Below, in pieces: positions 17,090 through 25,714 of a stretch of 64,000 bases of DNA (positions are counted from its first letter, which is position 1; each line of letters starts with the position of its first letter). Position numbers and translations under genes: made by a program. The DNA is taken from positions 62,001 through 126,000 of the forward strand of contig CAJUSD010000004.1 of NCBI GenBank assembly GCA_910589145.1. The letters run 5' to 3'. The notes under the pieces were generated by a model that saw only the letters and a program-made list of their open reading frames with translations, made no database searches and was not told the origin of the DNA. The stretch comes from an uncultured Oscillospiraceae bacterium (GTDB taxonomy: Bacteria; Bacillota; Clostridia; Oscillospirales; Ruminococcaceae).

Positions 17090-17120
17090 TTGACAAATAT
17101 AGCGGGGGGGGGGGTATACT
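17090..17120 (+). promoter_or_regulatory. Promoter with an 11-G tract in the spacer (probable phase switch)
   Basis: TTGACA (17090-17095) and TATACT (17115-17120) are separated by 19 bp, and 17104-17114 is a run of 11 G. A consensus 17-bp spacer would need nine G. Changes of tract length would alter promoter strength, as known for porA of Neisseria. It drives the ABC transporter operon, whose AGAGGAGG ribosome binding site and ATG follow at 17157. Confidence 0.75.
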
Positions 17121-17156
17121 TATTTTTATAATATTCAACGAAAAGAGGAGGCCGCG

Positions 17157-18104
17157 ATGAAGGTAAAGTCCGTTGAAAACCGAAAAATTTCTATCTGGGA
17201 GGGGATATGTCGGGAATTTAAGAAAAACTGGAGCCTGTATTTACTGGTTTCTGTCCCTGTAATTTATCTTGTCATATTCCGCTATGTGCCTATGTACGGT
17301 GTCCAAATTGCCTTCCGGCGGTATCAGCCGGTGCGCGGCATTATGGGAAGTCCGTGGGTTGGCTTGGACTATTTCAGGCAGTTTATTACTAACCATCGGT
17401 TCTGGTCTATTATCCGCAACACATTGAGCATCAGCCTTTATACCCTGGCTACTTTCCCGCTGTCTATTATTCTGGCTGTGCTGCTCAATTATATCCCGCT
17501 CCGCGGCTTTAAGAAAACGGTGCAGCTTGTCAGCTATGCCCCGCATTTTATTTCAACTGTGGTAATGGTTTCCATTATCCTTCAGTTTCTTGATACCCGC
17601 AATGGATTAATTAATATTCTGATTACTTCTTTGGGCGGGGAAGCCGTTAATTTTATGGCGAAAGAAGAAATGTTTTACCATATTTATGTGTGGAGCGGCG
17701 TTTGGCAGACTATTGGTTATTCCTCCATTATTTACATAGCTGCTCTGGCGGGTGTATCCCCTGAACTCCATGAAGCCGCCATTATGGACGGCGCAACCAT
17801 TTTAAAGAGGGTCTGGCATATTGACCTTCCTTGTATTCTGCCTACAGTTATGATTATGTTTATTATGCAGTGCGGCACAGTTATGAGTGTTGGATATGAA
17901 AAAGTATTCCTGATGCAAAATGATCTAAACCTCGCTGTTTCAGAGGTTATTGATACATATGTTTATAAGCAGGGCCTGACGGCTTCCATGCCTAAGTACT
18001 CCTATTCAACTGCCGTTGGGCTCTTTGTATCTGTTATTAACAGCTCACTGCTGATTTTTGTCAACTGGGCAGCGAAAAAATTCAGCGGAAGCTCTTTGTG
18101 GTAA
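17157..18104 (+). CDS. Carbohydrate ABC transporter permease (LplB type)
   Basis: A 315-residue inner permease of the family that imports oligo- or polysaccharide fragments. It has six predicted membrane helices beginning about residue 25 (LYLLVSVPVIYLVIFRYVP), the typical YGVQIAFRRYQP segment, and the EAA loop that contacts the ATPase at EAAIMDGATILKRVWHIDLP, about residues 205-225. It starts at ATG 17157 directly behind a strong ribosome binding site. The second permease and the binding protein follow in the operon. No ATPase gene is present, which is usual for this group because a shared MsmX-like ATPase serves several transporters. Confidence 0.92.
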   Translation: MKVKSVENRKISIWEGICREFKKNWSLYLLVSVPVIYLVIFRYVPMYGVQIAFRRYQPVRGIMGSPWVGLDYFRQFITNHRFWSIIRNTLSISLYTLATFPLSIILAVLLNYIPLRGFKKTVQLVSYAPHFISTVVMVSIILQFLDTRNGLINILITSLGGEAVNFMAKEEMFYHIYVWSGVWQTIGYSSIIYIAALAGVSPELHEAAIMDGATILKRVWHIDLPCILPTVMIMFIMQCGTVMSVGYEKVFLMQNDLNLAVSEVIDTYVYKQGLTASMPKYSYSTAVGLFVSVINSSLLIFVNWAAKKFSGSSLW

Positions 18105-18121
18105 GGAGGGGTGGTTTTATA

Positions 18122-19027
18122 ATGGAACTTCGTAAAAAAGGCCGCGCTATCCGCCATACCATAGGTGACAGGATTTTTTTAACAGTGGATTTTATTGTCC
18201 TGTTTCTTTTGCTGGTTATCATTGTTTACCCGCTGCTATATATCCTGTTTGCTTCCTTTAATGGCCAGACTACCAAAATGGGGCTTTCCCTAATTCCAGA
18301 AAAATGGTCTCTTCAGGGATATGTTGCTATTTTTGAATACAAATATATTTGGAGCGGCTATCTGAACACAATCATCTATACGGTTGTTGGGACTGCGATT
18401 AACCTTTTTGTCACTATCTGCTGTGCCTATCCTCTTTCCCGCAGGGATTTTAAAGGCAGAGGTCTGATAATGGTAATGTGCATGATTACCATGTATTTTA
18501 GCGGGGGACTGATTCCTACCTATTTGGTGGTTAAAAACCTTGGACTTCTGAACTCGATCTGGGCAATTGTCCTGCCCAATGCCATGTCAGTTTACAATAT
18601 GATTGTTATGCGAACCTATTTTGATAACCAGATTCCAGAGGAACTTCTGGAATCCGCCCAGTTGGATGGCTGCGGGAATATCGGATTTCTGCGTTCGATT
18701 GTACTCCCCCTGTCAGTACCGATTCTGGCTGTTGTAGGTTTATTTTATGCGGTCAACCACTGGAACGCCTATTTTAACGCCATGGTCTATATTACAGACC
18801 GGACGAAATACCCGTTACAGGTAATTTTGCGGGATATTCTGATTACCAATACCCTTGATCCTACCGAAACTTCCACTGATATAATTGCCCAGCAGGGCAT
18901 GGAAGAACGGCGTAATGTAATGAAATACTCTCTAATAATAGTTGCATCGCTTCCGGTCTTGGTACTATATCCCTTTATCCAAAGGTATTTTGTAAAAGGC
19001 ATGATGATTGGCGCACTCAAAGGCTGA
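18122..19027 (+). CDS. Carbohydrate ABC transporter permease (YtcP type)
   Basis: A 301-residue second permease of the same importer. Six helices start near residue 20 (FIVLFLLLVIIVYPLLYIL), followed by PLSRRDFKGRG and the EAA loop ESAQLDGCGNIGFLRSIVLP. The C-terminus YPFIQRYFVKGMMIGALKG is characteristic. ATG 18122 follows AAGGAGGGG, which overlaps the stop of the first permease gene, so the two are translationally linked. The 125 bases to the binding-protein gene contain a CATAAGTTC/GAACTTATG inverted repeat that may form an intercistronic hairpin. Confidence 0.92.
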   Translation: MELRKKGRAIRHTIGDRIFLTVDFIVLFLLLVIIVYPLLYILFASFNGQTTKMGLSLIPEKWSLQGYVAIFEYKYIWSGYLNTIIYTVVGTAINLFVTICCAYPLSRRDFKGRGLIMVMCMITMYFSGGLIPTYLVVKNLGLLNSIWAIVLPNAMSVYNMIVMRTYFDNQIPEELLESAQLDGCGNIGFLRSIVLPLSVPILAVVGLFYAVNHWNAYFNAMVYITDRTKYPLQVILRDILITNTLDPTETSTDIIAQQGMEERRNVMKYSLIIVASLPVLVLYPFIQRYFVKGMMIGALKG

Positions 19028-19152
19028 TGCCATTCCAGCATAAGTTCGACAGAGGTTAAAAATGCCTATTGCATATTCCAGTTTGAACTTATGTTGAAAA
19101 TACGGTTTCAGATATAAATCCAATCTGAATTTTTTACAAGGAGGTTTATGCT

Positions 19153-20874
19153 ATGAAAAGAGCATTAGCAATGATCCTGGCGGCTGCTATGGCAGTTTCC
19201 GTTGCAGGGTGCAACGGCTCCAATAATTCCAGCAGCACCCCCGGCAGTTCCAGCGGCTCAGGAACAAGCAGCACGTCTGCCGGCAACAGTTCAGCGCCTG
19301 TGGACAGCAGCAGCGCTGCAAGCGGTACAGATGAAACTGTTTCCAAAGTTTATGACTGGCCCCTGGTTTCCGAACCTACAGAATTGACTGTATTTACCAA
19401 GCTTCTGCCTCAGGTAGAGGATTTCGACACCAACAAAACCACCAAATGGTATGAAGAACAGACAGGCGTTCATATTAACTGGATACAGGTTCCTTCGGCG
19501 GACTTTACCACACAGCTAAACCTGAGCTATGCCAGTGACGATTGGCCTGACATCTACTCCTGCGAACTTACCACCGACCAGCTCCTTATGATGCGCAACG
19601 GCGGGGTAATCGAGCCTTTGGATGATTTGATTAACAATTATGCTTATTGGGCAAACCAGGTTTTCAAGGATCATCCAGAATACAAGGATTACCTGACTGC
19701 TCCTGATGGGCATATCTATTCTCTCTGGTATAATGATACCGGCAAGCATATGTATTCTACATATAAAATGTTTGTCAAACAGGCGTGGCTGGATAAGCTG
19801 GGAATCAAATCCCCCACTACTACCGCTGAATTTGAAGAAATGCTGAAAGCCTTCCGGGACCAGGATATGAATGGCAACGGCAATGCTTCTGACGAAATCC
19901 CCTATATGTCATCTATGAGCGCATGGGGCGGGAGTCCATTCTACTACCTGGTTTATCCTTTTCAACTGCAATCTATCCGCGGCGTTTATAAGGATGATTC
20001 CGGCACATGGCAGCTTGCAGGCGTTCAGGATGGATACAAGGACGCTATGGCGTGGATTCATTCCCTGTATGAGCAGGGTTTGATTGCAGAGGAAACCTTT
20101 ACCCAAGATAAAGCCCAGTTTAAGGCAATCCTTAACGTTGGTTCTGAAGCGGAAACAGTTGTTGGATGCTTTACCGCCGCTTACCAGGGGGAAGTTATCG
20201 ACAGTACTGCTGCTACTATCCCCAACGATTACCAGGTTGTAGAGCCTTTAACCGGGCCTACCGGAATTAAACAGGCTGCTACCAATGGTTACGGTGAATT
20301 TAAACCCCGGTGTACCATTACTACCGCCTGCAAAAATCCCAAGGTTGCTATGCAATGGCTGGATTACTGGCTGAGTAAGGATGGCCGTATTATTCAGGAA
20401 TATGGCGTGGAACAGGGTGTGGATTATGAGATTGTTAATCAAAAATCCATCTATGGTGATCCTACATCCTATAACCGTTTGTTTAACCTGGCCGCTTTAC
20501 AGAACGTAGTCTGGTATAACCATTCCACCCCTCGTCATGACTGGGAAGATGTCCGCTATGGCGCTGCCGCTGAGGATGGATCTTTGGATACCCTTTTGTA
20601 TGAGGCAGCTTTGGTTTATGAGCCTTACCATGTGCTGACTGGTATTCCTGCATTGTCCTGGAATGAGGATGAGGCCGATGCGGAGGAGTTTACAACTCTC
20701 AAAGCGGAGATTGACGAGTATGTAAAGAGCAATTCTGCTGCCTTTGCCATTGGCCGCCGCAGCTTGGATGAATGGGATGCATATGTAAAGGAAATTGAAA
20801 ATATGAATTTGAGCCGTTATCTGGAGCTGGTTGCAAAGACATATGATGGTTCAAAGGTAGATTATAAATCATAA
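19153..20874 (+). CDS. Extracellular solute-binding lipoprotein of the ABC importer
   Basis: A 573-residue family-1-type binding protein. The signal peptide ends in a lipobox (VAGC near residue 20), followed by a Ser/Gly-rich tether of about 35 residues and a large two-lobe domain with TKWYEEQTGVHINWIQVP, YASDDWPDIYS and FLKYLE-like helices near the end (DEWDAYVKEIENMNL). Aromatic residues are abundant, which fits glycan binding. It is the third gene of the operon driven by the G-tract promoter, so surface display of this protein would vary if the promoter switches. The specific glycan is unknown. Confidence 0.92.
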   Translation: MKRALAMILAAAMAVSVAGCNGSNNSSSTPGSSSGSGTSSTSAGNSSAPVDSSSAASGTDETVSKVYDWPLVSEPTELTVFTKLLPQVEDFDTNKTTKWYEEQTGVHINWIQVPSADFTTQLNLSYASDDWPDIYSCELTTDQLLMMRNGGVIEPLDDLINNYAYWANQVFKDHPEYKDYLTAPDGHIYSLWYNDTGKHMYSTYKMFVKQAWLDKLGIKSPTTTAEFEEMLKAFRDQDMNGNGNASDEIPYMSSMSAWGGSPFYYLVYPFQLQSIRGVYKDDSGTWQLAGVQDGYKDAMAWIHSLYEQGLIAEETFTQDKAQFKAILNVGSEAETVVGCFTAAYQGEVIDSTAATIPNDYQVVEPLTGPTGIKQAATNGYGEFKPRCTITTACKNPKVAMQWLDYWLSKDGRIIQEYGVEQGVDYEIVNQKSIYGDPTSYNRLFNLAALQNVVWYNHSTPRHDWEDVRYGAAAEDGSLDTLLYEAALVYEPYHVLTGIPALSWNEDEADAEEFTTLKAEIDEYVKSNSAAFAIGRRSLDEWDAYVKEIENMNLSRYLELVAKTYDGSKVDYKS

Positions 20875-20914
20875 AATAAATTCGCTGGAAAAGCAGACAT
20901 ATAGTTATAATCTG

Positions 20915-21068
20915 GACAAATACCCCTAAGGCGGATTAAAAAGGCTTCGGCTCCGAGGATGGCGCTGCGCACAATGCTGCCTTCAACAGCCCTCTGGCCG
21001 CCAGCTCAGTTTTTTGAAAACCGACAGACTTCAAAATAAAGAGGGCTTTTCATCGAACCCACGTTAAA
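20915..21068 (+). repeat. Interspersed intergenic element, copy C (short)
   Basis: The head TAAGGCGGATTAAAAAGG follows the binding-protein stop codon by about 55 bases and the tail GGGCTTTTCATCGAACCCACGT matches copies B, I and K. The middle is largely deleted. Confidence 0.7.
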
Positions 21069-21070
21069 AT

Positions 21071-21111
21071 AAAGGCTTTGGTCTCTTTTTGTTAAAGAGG
21101 ACAAAGCTTTT
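21071..21111 (+). terminator. Terminator-like hairpin after the ABC operon
   Basis: Arms AAAGGCTTTGG... (21071-21088) and ...GGACAAAGCTTTT (21094-21111) pair with a few wobbles, and the 3' arm ends in a T-run. It lies outside the repeat element. Confidence 0.5.
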
Positions 21112-21226
21112 ATTGCGTATTGGGAAGGATTTCCAAAGCTCTCCAATTATCCCCTTGCGAAATAGAAACAGAGATGGTAAAATAGAACAAATATCCCAAC
21201 GAAATAACAAGGAGAATCAATATAAA

Positions 21227-23419
21227 ATGGATATCATAAAGGTTTTGTCACAGGAATTTGCCCAACCCCAGGATAAGGTTTCAGCAACGGTTGAGCTGAT
21301 AGACCAGGGATGCACCATTCCCTTTATAGCCCGTTACCGTAAGGAAGTCACCGGTTCTATGGACGACCAGCTTTTAAGGAGCCTCTCTGAACGGTTGGAG
21401 TATTTGCGGGGAATGGATAAACGCAGGGAAGAAATCCGTACTCAAATTACCCAGCAGGAAAAAATGACCCCGGAATTAGAAAAAGAACTGGAAAAGGCCG
21501 AAACGTTAGCCGCATTAGAAGACATATACCGCCCGTTCCGCCCTAAAAGGCGGACACGCGCATCTATGGCCAGAGAACAGGGGCTTGAACCGTTGGCACA
21601 GTTGATAGCAGGCTTTTCCATGACCCGCAGCCAGCTTTTGGAAAAGGCGGCGGCATATGTCAGCCAGGAGCAAAACGTTGAAACCCCAGAAGCTGCCTTG
21701 GCGGGCGCTATGGACATTGTAGCAGAAGATATTTCAGACAGGGCAGATTTAAGAGGCCTCCTTCGTACTTTCTACGAAAAAAACGGTACAGTCACCACAA
21801 AGGAGGCTGCCCAAAAGAAAACCCAGAAAACAGAAGTCAAAAAAGAAAATGTCTATGAAATTTATTATGATTATACCGAAGCAGCAGCAAAAATGCCGGG
21901 ACATCGGATTTTAGCTGTTGACAGAGGGGAGCGGGATGGTTTTTTAAAGGTATCGGTAGAAGTTGACCATCAGTGGGCAGTTGGGCTGATTTGCGGACAG
22001 CTCATTCCTCCCAAAACCCCGCTGAAATTTTCGGAAGTTTTTCGGGAAGCGGCAGCAGACGCATACGAACGTTTAATTCATCCCTCTTTAGAGAGGGAAT
22101 TGCGCAATGAACTCTCTGATAAAGCCGCACAGCAGGCGATTCATGTGTTTGCGCTGAACCTGCGGCAGTTATTAATGCAGCCGCCAGTAAAGGGAAAGGT
22201 AACATTAGGTTTAGACCCTGCCTATCGGACTGGGTGCAAAATTGCGGTAGTGGATGAAACCGGCAGGGTTTTGGAAACGTCGGTGGTTTATCCTACTCCG
22301 CCGCAGAGCAAAGTAGAGGATGCTAAACGGGTTCTGCTCAACTTGATGCAGAAATACCGTGTAACAGCGATTGCCATCGGAAACGGCACTGCTTCCAGAG
22401 AGTCAGAGCAGTTTGTGGCGGAAATGCTCCGGGAGTCGGGGATTTCCGCAGCTTATATGGTAGTCAGCGAAGCAGGAGCGTCAGTTTACTCCGCGTCAAA
22501 ACTTGCTGCAGAAGAATTCCCTGATTACGATGTTTCTTTGAGGAGTGCTGTCTCTATTGCCCGCCGTTTACAGGATCCTCTGGCTGAACTGGTGAAAATT
22601 GATCCCAAAGCCATAGGGGTTGGACAATATCAGCACGATATGCCCAAAGCCGCCTTAGACGAAGCCCTTGCCGGAGTGGTGGAAGACTGTGTAAATGCGG
22701 TAGGCGTGGACTTAAATACCGCATCCCATTCTTTGCTGTCCCATATCGCAGGGATTACACCCTCTGTAGCAAAAAACATCATCGCATATCGGGAGGAAAA
22801 CGGCGCGTTCCATTCCCGCAAGGAACTTTTAAAGGTCAACAAGCTGGGGAAAAAAGCATTTGAACAATGCGCCGGGTTTCTCCGTGTAGCTGAAAGCGAG
22901 GCCCTTTTAGACAACACTGCCGTCCATCCCGAAAGCTACCAGGCGGCGGAAAAGCTTTTGGAAACCTGCGGGTATGACCTCAGCAGCCCGGAACTTAGGA
23001 AAAAAGACGCTTTAGCAGGGCTGGAACGCCAGGCAAAGGCCAGGGGATATGAAACCCTTTCAGAAAGCCTGGGAATTGGTATACCAACGCTGGAGGATAT
23101 CATTGCCGAACTTTCCAAACCTGGCAGAGATCCCCGCGACCAGCTTCCTCCCCCTTTGCTCCGCACTGATGTAATGGAAATGTCCCAGCTCAAGGAAGGC
23201 ATGGAGTTAACCGGAACGGTTCGCAATGTAGTTGATTTTGGTGCATTTGTCGATATTGGAGTTCACGAGGACGGGCTTGTTCACATTTCCCAGATCAGCG
23301 ACCAGTTTGTTAAGCATCCCTCTGAAATTTTACGGGTCAACGATATTGTGAAAGTTAAAGTGCTTTCTGTAGATACTAAGAAAAAGCGGATAGCTTTGAC
23401 GATGCGGGGTGTTCGTTAA
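21227..23419 (+). CDS. tex: Tex-family S1 RNA-binding protein
   Basis: A 730-residue transcription accessory protein. In order: Tex N-terminal helical part (IPFIARYRKEVTGSMDD), YqgF-like RNase H fold domain with TLGLDPAYRTGCKIAVVDE around residue 330, tandem helix-hairpin-helix motifs (HIAGITPSVAKNIIAYREENG, LLKVNKLGKKAFEQCAGFLR), and a C-terminal S1 domain from about residue 650 (GTVRNVVDFGAFVDIGVHEDGLVHISQ). Length and order are those of the family. Tex binds nucleic acid and affects transcription and expression of surface or toxin genes in several bacteria. ATG 21227 follows AAGGAG; the upstream extension to 21089 lies in non-family sequence. Confidence 0.95.
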   Translation: MDIIKVLSQEFAQPQDKVSATVELIDQGCTIPFIARYRKEVTGSMDDQLLRSLSERLEYLRGMDKRREEIRTQITQQEKMTPELEKELEKAETLAALEDIYRPFRPKRRTRASMAREQGLEPLAQLIAGFSMTRSQLLEKAAAYVSQEQNVETPEAALAGAMDIVAEDISDRADLRGLLRTFYEKNGTVTTKEAAQKKTQKTEVKKENVYEIYYDYTEAAAKMPGHRILAVDRGERDGFLKVSVEVDHQWAVGLICGQLIPPKTPLKFSEVFREAAADAYERLIHPSLERELRNELSDKAAQQAIHVFALNLRQLLMQPPVKGKVTLGLDPAYRTGCKIAVVDETGRVLETSVVYPTPPQSKVEDAKRVLLNLMQKYRVTAIAIGNGTASRESEQFVAEMLRESGISAAYMVVSEAGASVYSASKLAAEEFPDYDVSLRSAVSIARRLQDPLAELVKIDPKAIGVGQYQHDMPKAALDEALAGVVEDCVNAVGVDLNTASHSLLSHIAGITPSVAKNIIAYREENGAFHSRKELLKVNKLGKKAFEQCAGFLRVAESEALLDNTAVHPESYQAAEKLLETCGYDLSSPELRKKDALAGLERQAKARGYETLSESLGIGIPTLEDIIAELSKPGRDPRDQLPPPLLRTDVMEMSQLKEGMELTGTVRNVVDFGAFVDIGVHEDGLVHISQISDQFVKHPSEILRVNDIVKVKVLSVDTKKKRIALTMRGVR

Positions 23420-23468
23420 TACACATTTCCCTCTCTTCTATCTGCCGCGGAAGGAGGTTGCGTCCCTT

Positions 23469-23906
23469 TTGAGTAACTTGAAGCGTGTCAGTCCTTTGGC
23501 AATGTATATTTGGCAGATACGGCTTATCCTTTTTATGTTTATTCCTGCTTTTTTTCTGTTTTTCTTTTATCAGCCGCAATCCCTTGCATGGAAGTTTTGC
23601 GCAGCTGCTGTAATTACCGGCTTTGTAATTATGGCTATGGTTTGGCTCCCGGTTAAATATCTAAAACTGGCCTATCGTCTGGACGGGAAGACCCTTTATG
23701 TACGGTGGGGGGTTATCTATACCAGGTATGGGGCAGCTTTTTTAGAGAATATTCAATATGTCAATATGTCGGCAACCCCATTACAGCGGTTATTTCGGCT
23801 CTGCAATGTTAATTTTGTTTTAGCAGGCGGCAGGATGTCGATTCCGTGTGTTGACAGGGAAGAAGGCGAACTATTGAGGCTTTGGGGATGCAATCAGGAA
23901 ATATAG
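23469..23906 (+). CDS. Bacterial PH-domain (bPH2) membrane protein, YdbS-like
   Basis: A 145-residue protein with two membrane helices (LILFMFIPAFFLFFFY and FCAAAVITGFVIMAMVW) followed by one bPH2 domain (KTLYVRWGVIYTRYGAAFLENIQYVNM, RLFRLCNVNFVLAGGR). YdbS pairs with YdbT, encoded next, and the pair is implicated in membrane stress or bacteriocin resistance in Bacillus. TTG 23469 with AAGGAGG about 12 bases upstream is the most likely start; a GTG at 23409 would overlap tex. A repeat element separates it from its partner. Confidence 0.75.
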   Translation: MSNLKRVSPLAMYIWQIRLILFMFIPAFFLFFFYQPQSLAWKFCAAAVITGFVIMAMVWLPVKYLKLAYRLDGKTLYVRWGVIYTRYGAAFLENIQYVNMSATPLQRLFRLCNVNFVLAGGRMSIPCVDREEGELLRLWGCNQEI

Positions 23907-24165
23907 CAGCTGGGGTACTTCGCTTATCTGCGCTGGTGTCCGCAGCTGCGCGGCTGATAAGCGGGTAAACCGGCAAGGATTTTTACCCAATAAGTTGTTT
24001 GAATTGTTGGGTAAGGGGGAGTTTCGCGTCTGCGGCAAAAGCGCTGTCCTGCCTGCCGAGGGCTTTTGAGGAGTGCAGCTTTGCTGCACATAGCTTTGCT
24101 GCACATAGCTTTGCTGTATAACTCCCAGATCCGAAATTTTTTCCAACTTAAGTTGTGCCCGCAAA
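23907..24165 (-). repeat. Interspersed intergenic element, copy D (between paired genes)
   Basis: The right end AAGTTGTGCCCGCAAA is the inverse of the family head. The middle has GAGGGCTTTTGAGGAGTGCAGC as in copies A and J. It contains a tandem expansion: the 15-mer AGCTTTGCTGCACAT occurs at 24077-24091 and 24092-24106 with a partial third copy to 24120. It sits between the YdbS-like and YdbT-like genes. Confidence 0.75.
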
Positions 24166-24208
24166 TGAGTCATTTTCCTATTTTCGCTGAAAGGGTTGAA
24201 CTCCAAAA

Positions 24209-25714
24209 ATGATGAAACGCCGTCCTCATTTTATCAGCATCCTTTTCAACATAGGCAAGTTCCTAGTTTTATTAATCATCCCACTGATTCGCGGCTTATT
24301 AGCTTCCCTGCGCGGGGGCTTTCAATCCTGGCTTGCCAGTGCATGGATGGACATTGCTGTAGTAGCGTTAATTGTGGGGATGGGTATATCAGTTTGGTAT
24401 TGCATGGGATATTGTATTGAAGAAAATTGTTTAATCCTTTGGCAAGGGGTAATATTCCGTCGAATCCGTCGAATCCCGCTTGACAAGATTTCCTGGGCGT
24501 CTATTGTACGGCCCTGGTATTTACGGCCTTTCAGAGCTGTACAGTTCCGCGCTGATACGCCTGGCGGAAGCTCAAAAGATTCTGATTTCTCTATGCTGTT
24601 ATACCGTTCTGATGCAGAATACCTGTTTACAATCCTAGACAGCCTGCTGCCAAGCTTAAAATCCCCGCCGTTTTCCCCAAGAGAGTACAGGCCGAAGGGA
24701 TTTTATGTTATTATTTTGTCAGCATTAACCTCTAATTCCCTTGCGGGAATTCTTTTGGCATCCGCTGCAATTTCCCGTATAGGTGATTTAATGGGAAAGG
24801 AATTTTCAGAACGTATTTATGGTACATTGGAACAACTGGCGCGGCTGGCAGCTTTTGGAGTGCCTCCGGCTGCTGCAGCGCTGGCCTATCTTCTTTTAGG
24901 AGGGTGGGCGCTTGCTTTTATTACAAACTTAATCCGAAATAAAAATCTTTTCGTATCCCGCAAGGCAAACAGCCTGTTTATCCGCGGCGGAATCCTTACC
25001 CATCGGAGTTATACTTTGGATTTGTCTCAGGTAAATTATTTGGATATCCGCCAATCGGTTTCAACAAAGGCCCTGCAGATGCAGTCAGCCTTCCTCCATA
25101 CAGCAGGCTATGGCAAATATAAGGAAGATGTTTCCGCATTAATTCCCGCAGCCAATAACCGCGATGCAGCTCGAACCCTCCAAATTCTCGCGCCGGAACT
25201 GATACCTTCCCCGCGTTCTGTTAAACCGAATTTTGGGGCAGTTATGAAATTTCTCCTGGACGCTGTATGGTGCTGTCTTTTAGTGCCTGCGGGTGCATGG
25301 CTTTTATGCCGGTTGATGCCAAGCTGGGCTCAGGTCATTCGTTATGTTGGCTTAATTACTATGGTTCCTGCACTCTGGTTTTTAACAGTTCGAATTTTGG
25401 ACTTTAATACCTCTGGGCTGTCCAGAGATGGGGACATTTTTACCCTTCGGTATTCTCAGATGTTTTATCTCCATACAGTTGTAATTCCAAAAAAACGAAT
25501 TGTTAAGATTTGTTTTCGGCAGTCTATACTGCAATGGGGAGACCAGAAATGTGATGTTTTGATTTACTCCCGCTGCGAGGGGAGAACTTGCCATCATCTG
25601 AAAAATCTGGATTTGATGGCTTGTGCTCTGCTTTTTGACCTGCCTGGTTATATTCCACCGCTGAAAAAGAATTTTTTCGCTTTCTTAAAAAAGAAAAAGG
25701 ATGGAGCAAAATGA
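24209..25714 (+). CDS. Bacterial PH-domain (bPH2) membrane protein, YdbT-like
   Basis: A 501-residue partner of the YdbS-like protein. Membrane helices occur near residues 12-30, 45-70, 170-240 and 345-400, with three bPH2 domains between or after them, seen as CLILWQGVIFRRIRRIPLDKIS, SLFIRGGILTHRSYTLDLSQVNYLDIR and GDIFTLRYSQMFYLHTVVIPKKRIVKI. The C-terminal end is Lys-rich (FFAFLKKKKDGAK). It overlaps the next gene by four bases (ATGA), so the HAD hydrolase is coupled to it. Confidence 0.85.
   Translation: MMKRRPHFISILFNIGKFLVLLIIPLIRGLLASLRGGFQSWLASAWMDIAVVALIVGMGISVWYCMGYCIEENCLILWQGVIFRRIRRIPLDKISWASIVRPWYLRPFRAVQFRADTPGGSSKDSDFSMLLYRSDAEYLFTILDSLLPSLKSPPFSPREYRPKGFYVIILSALTSNSLAGILLASAAISRIGDLMGKEFSERIYGTLEQLARLAAFGVPPAAAALAYLLLGGWALAFITNLIRNKNLFVSRKANSLFIRGGILTHRSYTLDLSQVNYLDIRQSVSTKALQMQSAFLHTAGYGKYKEDVSALIPAANNRDAARTLQILAPELIPSPRSVKPNFGAVMKFLLDAVWCCLLVPAGAWLLCRLMPSWAQVIRYVGLITMVPALWFLTVRILDFNTSGLSRDGDIFTLRYSQMFYLHTVVIPKKRIVKICFRQSILQWGDQKCDVLIYSRCEGRTCHHLKNLDLMACALLFDLPGYIPPLKKNFFAFLKKKKDGAK

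Noticed and set aside
19028-19152. Riboswitch or promoter between the second permease and the binding protein
   Set aside because: Only a CATAAGTTC/GAACTTATG inverted repeat is visible; nothing matches a known aptamer, and a simple intercistronic hairpin explains it.
24077-24120. Possible CRISPR array
   Set aside because: The 15-base repeats are tandem without spacers and belong to repeat copy D.
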